Assembly: GCA_003022255.1 (NCBI GenBank)
Contig: PXPA01000018.1
Location: forward strand, 1-5,190
Direction of reading: 5' to 3'
DNA: 5,190 nt
Source of the DNA: Parcubacteria group bacterium SW_6_46_9
Lineage (GTDB): Bacteria > Patescibacteriota > Minisyncoccia > Phycocordibacterales > SW-6-46-9
Below, in pieces: positions 1 to 5,190 of the stretch; the stretch's first letter is position 1, and each line of letters starts with the position of its first letter. A program made the translations under genes and the position numbers. The notes below the pieces were generated by a model, which worked only from the letters and a program-made list of their open reading frames with translations, had not been told where the DNA came from and did no database searches.

Positions 1-382
1 TCGCTTCTTTGGTAAGCAGGTCACCAGCCTTATCAACAATCTCCTCCAGTGAGTGATTAGCCTTAACGATAAAGTCAACCGCTCCCAACCGCTTGCCTTT
101 TTCGATATCTTCTTTCTGGCCGAGATTAGAAAGAAAGGCCACAGGGATGTCCTTGATCTTCTCATCTTCCTTCAGCTGTTTAAGCACCTCAAAGCCGTTC
201 ATGCCCGGCAGAATGATATCAAGAAATATAAGGTCAGGGGAGTTCTCATGAGCTTTCTCCAAAGCCGCCTCACCATCACCGGCATGAATCACCTCATATC
301 CATCGGACTGGAACTTCTGCACGAGAATATCAATAAGAAAGGTATCATCCTCAACTAACAAAATTGTGTGATCGTTGCTCAT
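1..382 (-). CDS. Single-domain response regulator (CheY-like receiver), C-terminal end cut by window edge
   Basis: Phosphate-accepting receiver protein of a two-component system, expected to be cytoplasmic and to take a phosphoryl group from the histidine kinase encoded just upstream. Reading from the ATG at 382, 127 codons are visible before the window edge. The acidic pocket is E11-D12-D13 (LLVEDD), the phospho-acceptor is D55 in LIFLDIILPG, the switch Ser is S85 (FLSN) and the conserved Lys is K107. The domain is essentially complete at this length, so only a few residues should be missing and an added DNA-binding domain is unlikely but not excluded. The residue after K107 is Ala, where most receivers have Pro. 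The start lies 14 bases after the kinase stop, indicating co-transcription. No Shine-Dalgarno motif precedes it; the gap is AT-rich and contains ATTAATATTAAT. The output partner is unknown. The receiver assignment is very secure. Confidence 0.95.
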   Translation of the reverse strand, partial: MSNDHTILLVEDDTFLIDILVQKFQSDGYEVIHAGDGEAALEKAHENSPDLIFLDIILPGMNGFEVLKQLKEDEKIKDIPVAFLSNLGQKEDIEKGKRLGAVDFIVKANHSLEEIVDKAGDLLTKEA

Positions 383-396
383 GGAATGTATTAATA

Positions 397-1971
397 TTAA
401 TTATCTGATGCTATTGGCAGTTGGACGTAAAATGTCGTTCCTTCACCCTGCTTGCTTTCAAACCAAATTTTGCCTTTATGGGCCTCAACAATTTGTTTGG
501 TGATAAACAAGCCAACTCCGGTGCCTTCTGTTTCGGTATCCGTTGCGTTATCAGCGCGGTAAAACTTTGAGAAGATTTTGTCTCGTTCGTCTTCAGGAAT
601 GCCGATTCCCTGATCCTCAACTGAAACCAAGATGACATCCCCGCCGTAACCGGATGTCATTTTTATATTAACATGGATATTAACTTGCTTGTCACTATCA
701 GTGTATTTTAAGGCATTTTCAAGCAGATTTTTGAAAACAATCTTTAATTTTGTGCTGTCACCCCGGACTTTCGGAATGTCATCAACCGGCTTGTCAAAGT
801 TTACCTCCGGCTGATCAATCACTCTCTGTGACTCCTTTTCGGAATCTATTGCGTCTGTAAGGACAGATACTATATCAATCGGTTCAAAGGAGTAACCGGA
901 CTGTCCTTCTTCAAGGCGGTCAACGTTAAGCAGCTCATCCACAACCTCAAGTACTTGCTGTGTGCTCTTGTAACCGCGCTGAACCGCCTGCATCAACTCT
1001 TCATTTTCCAGTTTTTTTGACAGTATTTCAAACGACCAGCGAATACTGGAAAGCGGTGTGCGCATCTGATGAGCGGCAACCGATGCAAACTCAAGCTTCA
1101 TTTCCTCTATTTTTCGTTTCTCGGTTATATCATGGAGAATAATTATTCGCTGTGCTGTACCGTCATCTTTCCCGACATGAACAGTCGTTACCTGAAAATA
1201 GGTTTCTGTGCCAATTGTCATCTCCTTACGCTCTACTTCTTCATCGGCTTCATCGGCCTCTTTGATCATCTGATGTAAGTGTTCAAGGAGCTTGTTGTTG
1301 TGTAGATCTGCCAGCTTCTTGCCGAGAATATCACCCGACTGCATACCAAGCATATTCAGTGCGCTCGGGTTAGCCATCTCAATGGTCTGATCCGGATTAA
1401 CAAAAAGCAGTCCGTCAGCGATATTGTAGATTACTGATTGGGTTCGCATCTGCTGCTCTTTGACGTGATCCAGTAGAGCTTTGGTGTCAGTAATCGTGTT
1501 GATTTGACCATCAGCATCAGGCTCCGGCACCGGAATATCGCTGGCAGTTTCTGTCTTCCGTTCAGACCCGGATGCTTCCGATGACGGCGTTAACCGAATA
1601 AGAAAACCGCGAAGATTATCGGTGCTGTCTCGCCATGGTTGCGAGCGGACGGTAACAGGAAGCGTGTCGATATCGTCTTTTAGATGAAGCTTGCGCTTGC
1701 GTGTCTTGGTTACCGACTCGGGTTTATCCAAAAGCCCACGCGGAACATCGGTTTCGGCAAATAATTCGCCAAGCGTTTGACCAACAATATCAGACTGATC
1801 CTGATCAACCACTTCCGCAAACGACTGATTTACGTCGGTAATGATGTGGTTAGTCCCGACAAGACAAACCGGATCGGATATAAACCCCTCCAAATCAGCA
1901 ACGTACGACTCCAAATCGGATAACTGTGAGTGCAGTTTATTGATTCGTTGTTGTGGTTTCGGGTCAGGCAT
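397..1971 (-). CDS. Soluble sensor histidine kinase with two PAS domains
   Basis: Sensor kinase of 524 residues that autophosphorylates on His and should pass the phosphate to the adjacent receiver. Order of parts: a short N-terminal helix (about 8-28), PAS 1 (about 28-128), a Ser/Glu/Pro-rich linker likely to be disordered (about 129-165), PAS 2 (about 175-285, NIADGLLFVNPDQTI), the DHp/HisKA domain with catalytic H301 in AAHQMRTPL, and the HATPase domain (about 400-520). The ATPase part has the N box (FKNLLENALKYT, N415 and N419), G1 (DQGIGIP, 453-459), the F box (FSKFYR, 467-472) and G2 (GTGVGLFI, 483-490). No membrane segment or HAMP domain is visible, so sensing is probably cytoplasmic; the PAS ligand cannot be read from sequence. 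The residue after the catalytic His is Gln instead of Glu/Asp, while T305 at H+4 is kept. The ATG at 1971 sits about 16 bases after the predicted transcription start and has no Shine-Dalgarno motif. First gene of the kinase-regulator operon. Confidence 0.96.
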   Translation of the reverse strand: MPDPKPQQRINKLHSQLSDLESYVADLEGFISDPVCLVGTNHIITDVNQSFAEVVDQDQSDIVGQTLGELFAETDVPRGLLDKPESVTKTRKRKLHLKDDIDTLPVTVRSQPWRDSTDNLRGFLIRLTPSSEASGSERKTETASDIPVPEPDADGQINTITDTKALLDHVKEQQMRTQSVIYNIADGLLFVNPDQTIEMANPSALNMLGMQSGDILGKKLADLHNNKLLEHLHQMIKEADEADEEVERKEMTIGTETYFQVTTVHVGKDDGTAQRIIILHDITEKRKIEEMKLEFASVAAHQMRTPLSSIRWSFEILSKKLENEELMQAVQRGYKSTQQVLEVVDELLNVDRLEEGQSGYSFEPIDIVSVLTDAIDSEKESQRVIDQPEVNFDKPVDDIPKVRGDSTKLKIVFKNLLENALKYTDSDKQVNIHVNIKMTSGYGGDVILVSVEDQGIGIPEDERDKIFSKFYRADNATDTETEGTGVGLFITKQIVEAHKGKIWFESKQGEGTTFYVQLPIASDN

Positions 1972-1981
1972 TACGGTAATG
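1969..1981. repeat. Inverted repeat over the kinase start codon
   Basis: CATTAC and GTAATG arms of 6 bases around a single central base form a perfect inverted repeat. On the minus strand its last three bases are the kinase ATG. It lies within the predicted 5' leader, just downstream of the -10 element, where a repressor could bind. The one-base centre rules out a stable RNA hairpin. It may be chance. Confidence 0.3.
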
Positions 1982-1993
1982 TTATCTGCTTTA

Positions 1994-2002
1994 ATTATAA
2001 CA
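1994..2002 (-). promoter_or_regulatory. Extended -10 promoter of the kinase-regulator operon
   Basis: On the minus strand the bases read TGTTATAAT, a perfect extended -10 element (TGn plus TATAAT). The predicted start of transcription is near 1987, giving a leader of about 16 bases before the kinase ATG. No good -35 hexamer is found at 16-18 bases; the nearest candidate is TTAGAT at 2019-2024 with a 19-base spacer. Extended -10 promoters commonly work with a poor -35, so the call stands without one. Confidence 0.6.
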
Positions 2003-2072
2003 CTATGTAACTGTCGGTATCTAAGTTATCCAGTCTGTCTTGAGTATTTGCCGTGTCTGTGCCTTATTGAGT

Positions 2073-2125
2073 GGCGTTGCCGCCCCGTGCTGTGAAAGAT
2101 TCAGAGTAAATATCTGATTACAGAT
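2073..2125 (-). other. Two small hairpins in the uvrB-kinase gap
   Basis: Downstream of uvrB on the minus strand are two short potential stem-loops. The first (2112-2125, ATCTG/CAGAT with a 4-base loop) touches the last base of the uvrB stop codon. The second (2073-2084) is GGCG/CGCC closed by a GCAA loop of the GNRA type. Neither is followed by a run of T on the minus strand, so neither looks like an intrinsic terminator, and uvrB transcripts may read into the kinase operon. The rest of this 153-base gap holds only the kinase promoter. Confidence 0.3.
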
Positions 2126-4155
2126 TAATTTCTTTCTTCTAACATTCTTTCGAGTTGTGCTATCTCGTCTCTTAGTAATGCTGCTGTTTCAAAATCAAGT
2201 TCTTCAACCGCCTCGTTCATGTCTTCGCGTTTCTTTTGGATAAATCCTTCAGGGTCAGATTCAAATGCCTCTTTGTCAACCGCCACCATCTCATCAACTT
2301 CCCTTTCGTGCTCGGAAAGAATGTCATCGGTGATCGAGCCAACCTCCTTTTCGATTGTCTCTGGGGTAATATCGTGCTTCTCGTTGTAAGCAAGCTGTTT
2401 TTCTCGTCGCCGTTTGGTCTCGTCAATTGCTCGTTGCATGGAACCGGTAACTTCATCGGCATACAGAATTACCCGCCCATCAACATTGCGAGCAGCCCGG
2501 CCCATTGTCTGAATTAAGGACGTCTCACTACGCAGAAAGCCTTCTTTGTCGGCATCGAGAATACCAATTAAGGATACCTCCGGTAAGTCCAGGCCTTCTC
2601 GAAGCAGGTTAACTCCAACGACAACATCAAATACACCCTCACGGAAATCACGCAGAATTTCAATCCGCTCGACGGTATCAATTTCTGAGTGCAGCCATTC
2701 CGCCTTGATATCTGCCTCTTGAAGATAATCGGCCAGATCCTCAGCCATTTTCTTGGTTAATGTCGTGATAATTATCCGCTGGTCTTCTGTAATTACTTCC
2801 TTAGCCTCGTTAATAATATCTTTCACCTGTCCGGGATAATCATTATCCGGTTTCTCGACCACCGGCCGCACATCGACCTCCGGATCGACCAAGCCAGTTG
2901 GCCGGATAATCTGTTCGACAACCCGATTACTTTCCTCTCTTTCGTAATCGCCTGGTGTTGCTGAGGTGTAAATGGTCTGGCCCACACGTTCTTCGAATTC
3001 TTCAAACTTAAGCGGGCGGTTGTCTAACGCGCTCGGCAGACGGAAGCCATTTTGGACCAAGTTCTTTTTTCGTGCCCGATCACCGGCGTACATACCGCCA
3101 ATTTGTGGTACCGTAACGTGTGATTCATCAATAACAGTCAGAAACTGGGGGGTGCCGTCTTCATCATGCGGAAAATAAGAGAGTAAAGTTTCCGGTGGCT
3201 CGCCGGGTTCTTTGCCGGAAAAATGCCGCGCGTAGTTTTCGATACCGGTGCAGTAGCCAACCTCCCGGATTAGCGCCAGATCATGCCGGGTTCGGCGTTT
3301 TAGCCGTTGTGCTTCAAGCAGTTTATCTTGCTTTTTAAGTTCTTTCAGCCGCTCTTTTAGTTCGTGCTCGATTGATTCTGTTGCCCGCTCAATCTCTTCG
3401 TCCGAGGACACGAAGTGTTCAGCCGGAAACAGAAAAAAGTTATCCGGTTCGGCCTCGATTTCACGGGTGGTAATGTTAATCTGCTCGATGTGATCAACAG
3501 CTCCAGCAAGAAACTCCACACGATACATTGACTCTTCGTTGACTGGCACGACTTCTATCGCATTGCCAACCGCCCGGAATGTGCCTGGTTTTGGAGCAGT
3601 GTCGTTACGTTCAAAATACATATCAACTAAGGTTCGAGCAAACTCCTGGCGGGTCATCTCCTGGCCGATTTCCACTCGCTGGTTAACCTCTTCATACCGC
3701 TCCGGTGAACCGAGACCATAAATACAGGATACAGAAGCAATAATAATAACATCATCCCGAGTCAGTAGTGCTTGCGTTGAGGCGTGCCGTAACCGTTCAA
3801 TCTCATCATTAATTTGTGCCTCCTTTTCAATATACGTATCGCTGGCAGACACGTACGCCTCCGGCTGATAATAGTCATAATACGATACAAAATACTCAAC
3901 CGCCGCATCAGGAAAAAACTCACGGTATTCTTGAGCCAGCGGAGCCGCTAAGGTTTTGTTGTGCGCAATTACTAGGGTTGGCATCTGCACGTTTTCTATT
4001 ACATTGGCCGCCGTAAACGTTTTTCCGGACCCAGTAACCCCAAGCAAAGTTAGGTCTTCTTTTCCAGCATTCACACCATCAGTTAATTCCTCAATTGCCT
4101 TTGGTTGATCACCTGCAGGCTCAAAATTAGATTGCAAATTGAATTTATTGCTCAT
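2125..4155 (-). CDS. uvrB: Excinuclease ABC subunit UvrB
   Basis: Damage-recognition and verification subunit of nucleotide excision repair. UvrA loads it at a lesion; it opens the duplex with its ATPase and then recruits UvrC for the two incisions. It acts in the cytoplasm on DNA. The 676 residues match the usual family length (about 660-680). Visible landmarks are the Walker A motif GVTGSGKT (39-46), the beta-hairpin region with YFVSYYDYYQPEAY (88-101) that clamps DNA, the Walker B/DEAD-type DESH (343-346), TSATP (397-401), helicase motif VI QTMGRAAR (549-556) and a C-terminal UVR domain (about 637-672), the segment that contacts UvrC. All key residues look intact. The ATG at 4155 gives the normal MSNKFNLQSNFEPAGDQP beginning; no Shine-Dalgarno motif precedes it. 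It stands alone, without uvrA or uvrC beside it, and has its own promoter. I saw no clear LexA box in the upstream region, so SOS control is not supported by this window. Confidence 0.99.
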   Translation of the reverse strand: MSNKFNLQSNFEPAGDQPKAIEELTDGVNAGKEDLTLLGVTGSGKTFTAANVIENVQMPTLVIAHNKTLAAPLAQEYREFFPDAAVEYFVSYYDYYQPEAYVSASDTYIEKEAQINDEIERLRHASTQALLTRDDVIIIASVSCIYGLGSPERYEEVNQRVEIGQEMTRQEFARTLVDMYFERNDTAPKPGTFRAVGNAIEVVPVNEESMYRVEFLAGAVDHIEQINITTREIEAEPDNFFLFPAEHFVSSDEEIERATESIEHELKERLKELKKQDKLLEAQRLKRRTRHDLALIREVGYCTGIENYARHFSGKEPGEPPETLLSYFPHDEDGTPQFLTVIDESHVTVPQIGGMYAGDRARKKNLVQNGFRLPSALDNRPLKFEEFEERVGQTIYTSATPGDYEREESNRVVEQIIRPTGLVDPEVDVRPVVEKPDNDYPGQVKDIINEAKEVITEDQRIIITTLTKKMAEDLADYLQEADIKAEWLHSEIDTVERIEILRDFREGVFDVVVGVNLLREGLDLPEVSLIGILDADKEGFLRSETSLIQTMGRAARNVDGRVILYADEVTGSMQRAIDETKRRREKQLAYNEKHDITPETIEKEVGSITDDILSEHEREVDEMVAVDKEAFESDPEGFIQKKREDMNEAVEELDFETAALLRDEIAQLERMLEERN

Positions 4156-4171
4156 ATAATCTTGTTTTCAC

Positions 4172-4200
4172 AGTGTACCCGCCAACAGCTTGTTTTTCAA
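4172..4200 (-). promoter_or_regulatory. Predicted sigma-70-type promoter of uvrB
   Basis: On the minus strand TTGAAA (4195-4200, 5 of 6 to consensus) is followed after exactly 17 bases by TACACT (4172-4177, 4 of 6 to consensus). The predicted start is near 4165, giving a leader of only about 10 bases before the uvrB ATG at 4155. The -35 and spacing are good and the -10 is mediocre. A second promoter further upstream in the divergent region cannot be excluded. Confidence 0.55.
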
Positions 4201-4222
4201 AAATACTGCTATTTGTGCATGA

Positions 4223-4246
4223 CTTACAACTAGTCTCAGCTATTAT
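4223..4246 (+). repeat. Left copy of a short repeat flanking the small-protein unit
   Basis: CTTACAACTAGTC (4223-4235) followed by AGCTATTAT (4238-4246). The same two words, the first with one mismatch, recur at 4711-4745 in swapped order. The core contains the palindrome ACTAGT. Together the two sites bracket the plus-strand unit. The significance is uncertain. Confidence 0.3.
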
Positions 4247-4278
4247 TGCGAAGACTACTAAAAGTTTGCTTTTTTAGA

Positions 4279-4306
4279 TTGACAAAGGTACATAATTATC
4301 TATAAT
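4279..4306 (+). promoter_or_regulatory. Strong sigma-70-type promoter of the small-protein unit
   Basis: A perfect TTGACA (4279-4284) and a perfect TATAAT (4301-4306) are separated by 16 bases. The stretch just upstream (about 4258-4277) is A/T-rich with a TTTTTTAG tract, which could act as an UP element. The predicted start is near 4313, giving a leader of about 37 bases before the ATG at 4351. It is the best promoter match in the window and suggests high expression of the unit below. Confidence 0.8.
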
Positions 4307-4350
4307 ATATCTAACTGCGGTGTTCTTTTAATAAACAGCTCATTCAAGTC

Positions 4351-4554
4351 ATGGCTAATATTAAGGAAGCTATCGATAAGCTCGAAACTGCACGTCAATT
4401 GACTGCCTTGGTTGGTGCCACCAAGGAAGCCAGAAAAGATATTCGCCAGCTCGAAGAGCAGCTGTCACCAATACCGGTAAGAGATCCGGACGCCGAGCTG
4501 GACGATGATGAACAGGCTGCATACGATCGCGTGTGTGAGCTACTTGAAAAATGA
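4351..4554 (+). CDS. Small acidic helical protein of unknown function (67 residues)
   Basis: I do not recognise this protein. It reads MANIKEAIDKLETARQ at the start and has two likely helical segments: an amphipathic, possibly coiled-coil stretch with hydrophobic residues at I4, I8, L11, L17, L20, I31, L34 and L38, and a second helix at about 50-67. They are joined by a Pro-containing linker (LSPIPVRDP, 38-46) and an acidic patch, ELDDDE (49-54). There is a single Cys (C62) and no signal peptide or membrane segment, so a cytoplasmic location is expected. Support for a real gene comes from a near-consensus promoter 45-72 bases upstream, an ordinary codon mix and a strong terminator about 105 bases downstream. 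The start has no Shine-Dalgarno motif. It is divergent from uvrB and convergent with the ROK gene. The alternative is that the transcript is mainly a non-coding RNA and the reading frame is incidental. Confidence 0.65.
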   Translation: MANIKEAIDKLETARQLTALVGATKEARKDIRQLEEQLSPIPVRDPDAELDDDEQAAYDRVCELLEK

Positions 4555-4560
4555 CCTTAG

Positions 4561-4647
4561 ACAGTCGTGTCAATTGCTGAGGCCATCAGGCTGTTTTGTA
4601 TTCTGGTATCATAACCAGACTTTCGACCTTGGGTGTGCAAAGCACCC
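4561..4647 (+). other. Hairpin-rich 3' untranslated RNA, possible structured RNA element
   Basis: Between the small protein's stop and the terminator lie three successive potential hairpins. They are ACAGTC (4561-4566) with GGCTGT (4589-4594, one G-U pair), TCTGGT (4602-4607) with ACCAGA (4614-4619), and GGGTG (4631-4635) with CACCC (4643-4647). With the terminator stem at 4660-4687 this makes four stem-loops in about 127 bases. It matches no RNA family I can name; conserved segments of tmRNA and RNase P RNA were looked for and not seen. It may be a structured 3' UTR, a processed small RNA, or a series of chance stems. Confidence 0.4.
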
Positions 4648-4659
4648 GAAAACCGTAGT

Positions 4660-4697
4660 GCCGTCGTGGCGTAATCGTCACGGCGGCCTTCTTTTTT
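4660..4697 (+). terminator. Strong intrinsic terminator
   Basis: A 12-base-pair stem pairs 4660-4671 with 4676-4687 around a UAAU loop, with two G-U wobbles and otherwise Watson-Crick pairs, and is very GC-rich in its lower half. It is followed by CTTCTTTTTT (4688-4697). This is a textbook rho-independent terminator for the plus-strand unit. On the minus strand the stem is followed only by ACTACGGTTTT, so it may weakly serve the convergent ROK gene as well; no other terminator for that gene was found. Confidence 0.9.
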
Positions 4698-4710
4698 GAG
4701 GATCATACTA

Positions 4711-4745
4711 AGCTATTATCCTTTAAATTTTGCTTGCAACTAGTC
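4711..4745 (+). repeat. Right copy of the short repeat flanking the small-protein unit
   Basis: AGCTATTAT (4711-4719) and CTTGCAACTAGTC (4733-4745), the counterparts of the words at 4223-4246 but in the opposite order. The rest of the 4698-4810 gap shows only a TTCAA-TC-TTGAA inverted repeat at 4778-4789, too small a loop for a hairpin and lacking a T-run on either strand. Confidence 0.3.
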
Positions 4746-4810
4746 CTCGAATTCCCAAACTCTTGATACTCATATTCTTCAATCTTGAATCATGCATCTT
4801 GTCTCTTTTT

Positions 4811-5190
4811 TTACTGGCGCAAGAATACCTGCGCACCAATTAAGCCGGCGTCATCCTGCAGAACTGCTCGTTGTACCGTTGGGACCTCCGGATAAATTGT
4901 CAGCTTTTTCTCTAGTTGCTTTTGCAAGTACGCAAAGGAGATAAATTCATTACGGAAAATCATTGATCCGCCGACCACAATCACATCCGGACTCCACATA
5001 ACGGAGACGTTGATCAAAGCGGCAACTAACCGATCTTCAAACTCCTGCCAGACGCCTTCATCCTTAATCTCGGGTGGCTTTTTATCGTAACGGCGAGTGA
5101 AATTAGCGCCCGACAAGTAATACTCTAAATGACCCGGCACCTGACCCTCTTGGGGTAGATTTTCCCCTAAAGAGATAAACTTGTCCATGG
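4811..5190 (-). CDS. ROK-family sugar kinase or regulator, C-terminal part only
   Basis: C-terminal portion of a ROK-type protein (glucokinase, fructokinase or N-acetylhexosamine kinase-like, or a related repressor). These proteins have an ASKHA fold and in the kinase forms phosphorylate a sugar with ATP in the cytoplasm. The frame is open to the window edge. ROK proteins are usually about 300 residues, so the Met at 5188 is probably internal and the N-terminal half with the sugar- and ATP-binding motifs is missing. Numbering from that Met, recognisable parts are GHLEYYLSG (19-27), matching the family's GCxE-containing segment, SPDVIVVGGSM (66-76), the typical PxxIVxGG strand-loop, and DDAGLIGAQ (112-120), matching the closing AGLxGAA motif. 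The usual zinc-site cysteines (CxCGxxGCxE) are absent, with Gln13, Gly15 and His20 in their places. The substrate cannot be told from this part. It converges on the small-protein unit. Confidence 0.85.
   Translation of the reverse strand, partial: MDKFISLGENLPQEGQVPGHLEYYLSGANFTRRYDKKPPEIKDEGVWQEFEDRLVAALINVSVMWSPDVIVVGGSMIFRNEFISFAYLQKQLEKKLTIYPEVPTVQRAVLQDDAGLIGAQVFLRQ

Noticed and set aside
53..358. Plus-strand open frame of 101 codons
   Set aside because: It lies wholly antisense to the receiver gene, whose motifs are unmistakable; its translation resembles no family and it has no promoter.
2236..2517. Plus-strand open frame inside uvrB, and similar frames at 2972-3178, 3539-3721 and 3816-4016
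   Set aside because: All are shadows of the intact uvrB reading frame on the other strand.
4183..4193. AACA-GCT-TGTT as a LexA-type operator of uvrB
   Set aside because: Arms of only four bases; it does not match the CGAAC-N4-GTTCG or CTGT-N8-ACAG patterns well enough.
4258..4277. CTAAAA/TTTTAG hairpin upstream of the strong promoter as a terminator
   Set aside because: The stem is 6 A/T-rich pairs with no upstream gene on the plus strand and only a short T-run on the minus strand; an A/T-rich promoter element is simpler.
4552..4560. TGA followed two codons later by TAG at the end of the small gene, raising TGA-to-Gly recoding as in some CPR lineages
   Set aside because: Recoding would add only two residues, and no other frame in the window shows an internal TGA at a glycine position, so the standard code is kept.
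4370..4573. Minus-strand frame of 67 codons opposite the small gene, and plus-strand frame 4505-4699
   Set aside because: The first has no promoter and is antisense to the better supported frame. The second overlaps the small gene and runs through the terminator hairpin.
4313..4697. tmRNA or RNase P RNA
   Set aside because: The length would fit, but no tRNA-like ends, tag frame or conserved RNase P core segments are seen.

Overview
The window looks like chromosomal DNA of moderate GC from a bacterium of the Patescibacteria (CPR) type. This is inferred from the two-component proteins. The histidine kinase has an AAHQMRTPL phosphorylation box (Gln after the catalytic His), and the receiver has FLSNLGQKEDI and VKA segments; I recall such variants as common in that group. 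The absence of Shine-Dalgarno motifs at all four visible starts, and the very short predicted leaders at two of them, are compatible with this. No ribosomal or other strong taxonomic marker is present, so the assignment is tentative.

Layout, left to right. (1) Positions 1-1971, minus strand: a two-component pair. A soluble double-PAS histidine kinase (397-1971) is followed 14 bases downstream by a single-domain response regulator (382 down to the window edge, C-terminal tip missing). An extended -10 promoter lies just upstream of the kinase. (2) Positions 1972-2124: a 153-base gap with that promoter and two weak hairpins, no convincing terminator. (3) Positions 2125-4155, minus strand: a complete uvrB, the damage-recognition helicase of nucleotide excision repair, with its own -35/-10 pair. 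(4) Positions 4156-4350: a divergent promoter region. (5) Positions 4351-4697, plus strand: a compact transcription unit with a near-ideal TTGACA/TATAAT promoter, a 67-residue acidic helical protein I do not recognise, about 105 bases of hairpin-rich RNA and a strong intrinsic terminator. (6) Positions 4698-4810: a short gap, nothing clear. (7) Positions 4811-5190, minus strand: the C-terminal part of a ROK-family sugar kinase/regulator, whose N-terminus lies outside the window.

The kinase and regulator probably work as a phosphorelay pair made from one mRNA. uvrB and the ROK protein are housekeeping neighbours with no evident functional link to them. The least explained part is the short plus-strand unit at 4279-4697: strong promoter, orphan small protein, structured 3' RNA and strong terminator. 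No CRISPR array, tRNA, rRNA, transposase or defence system was seen.
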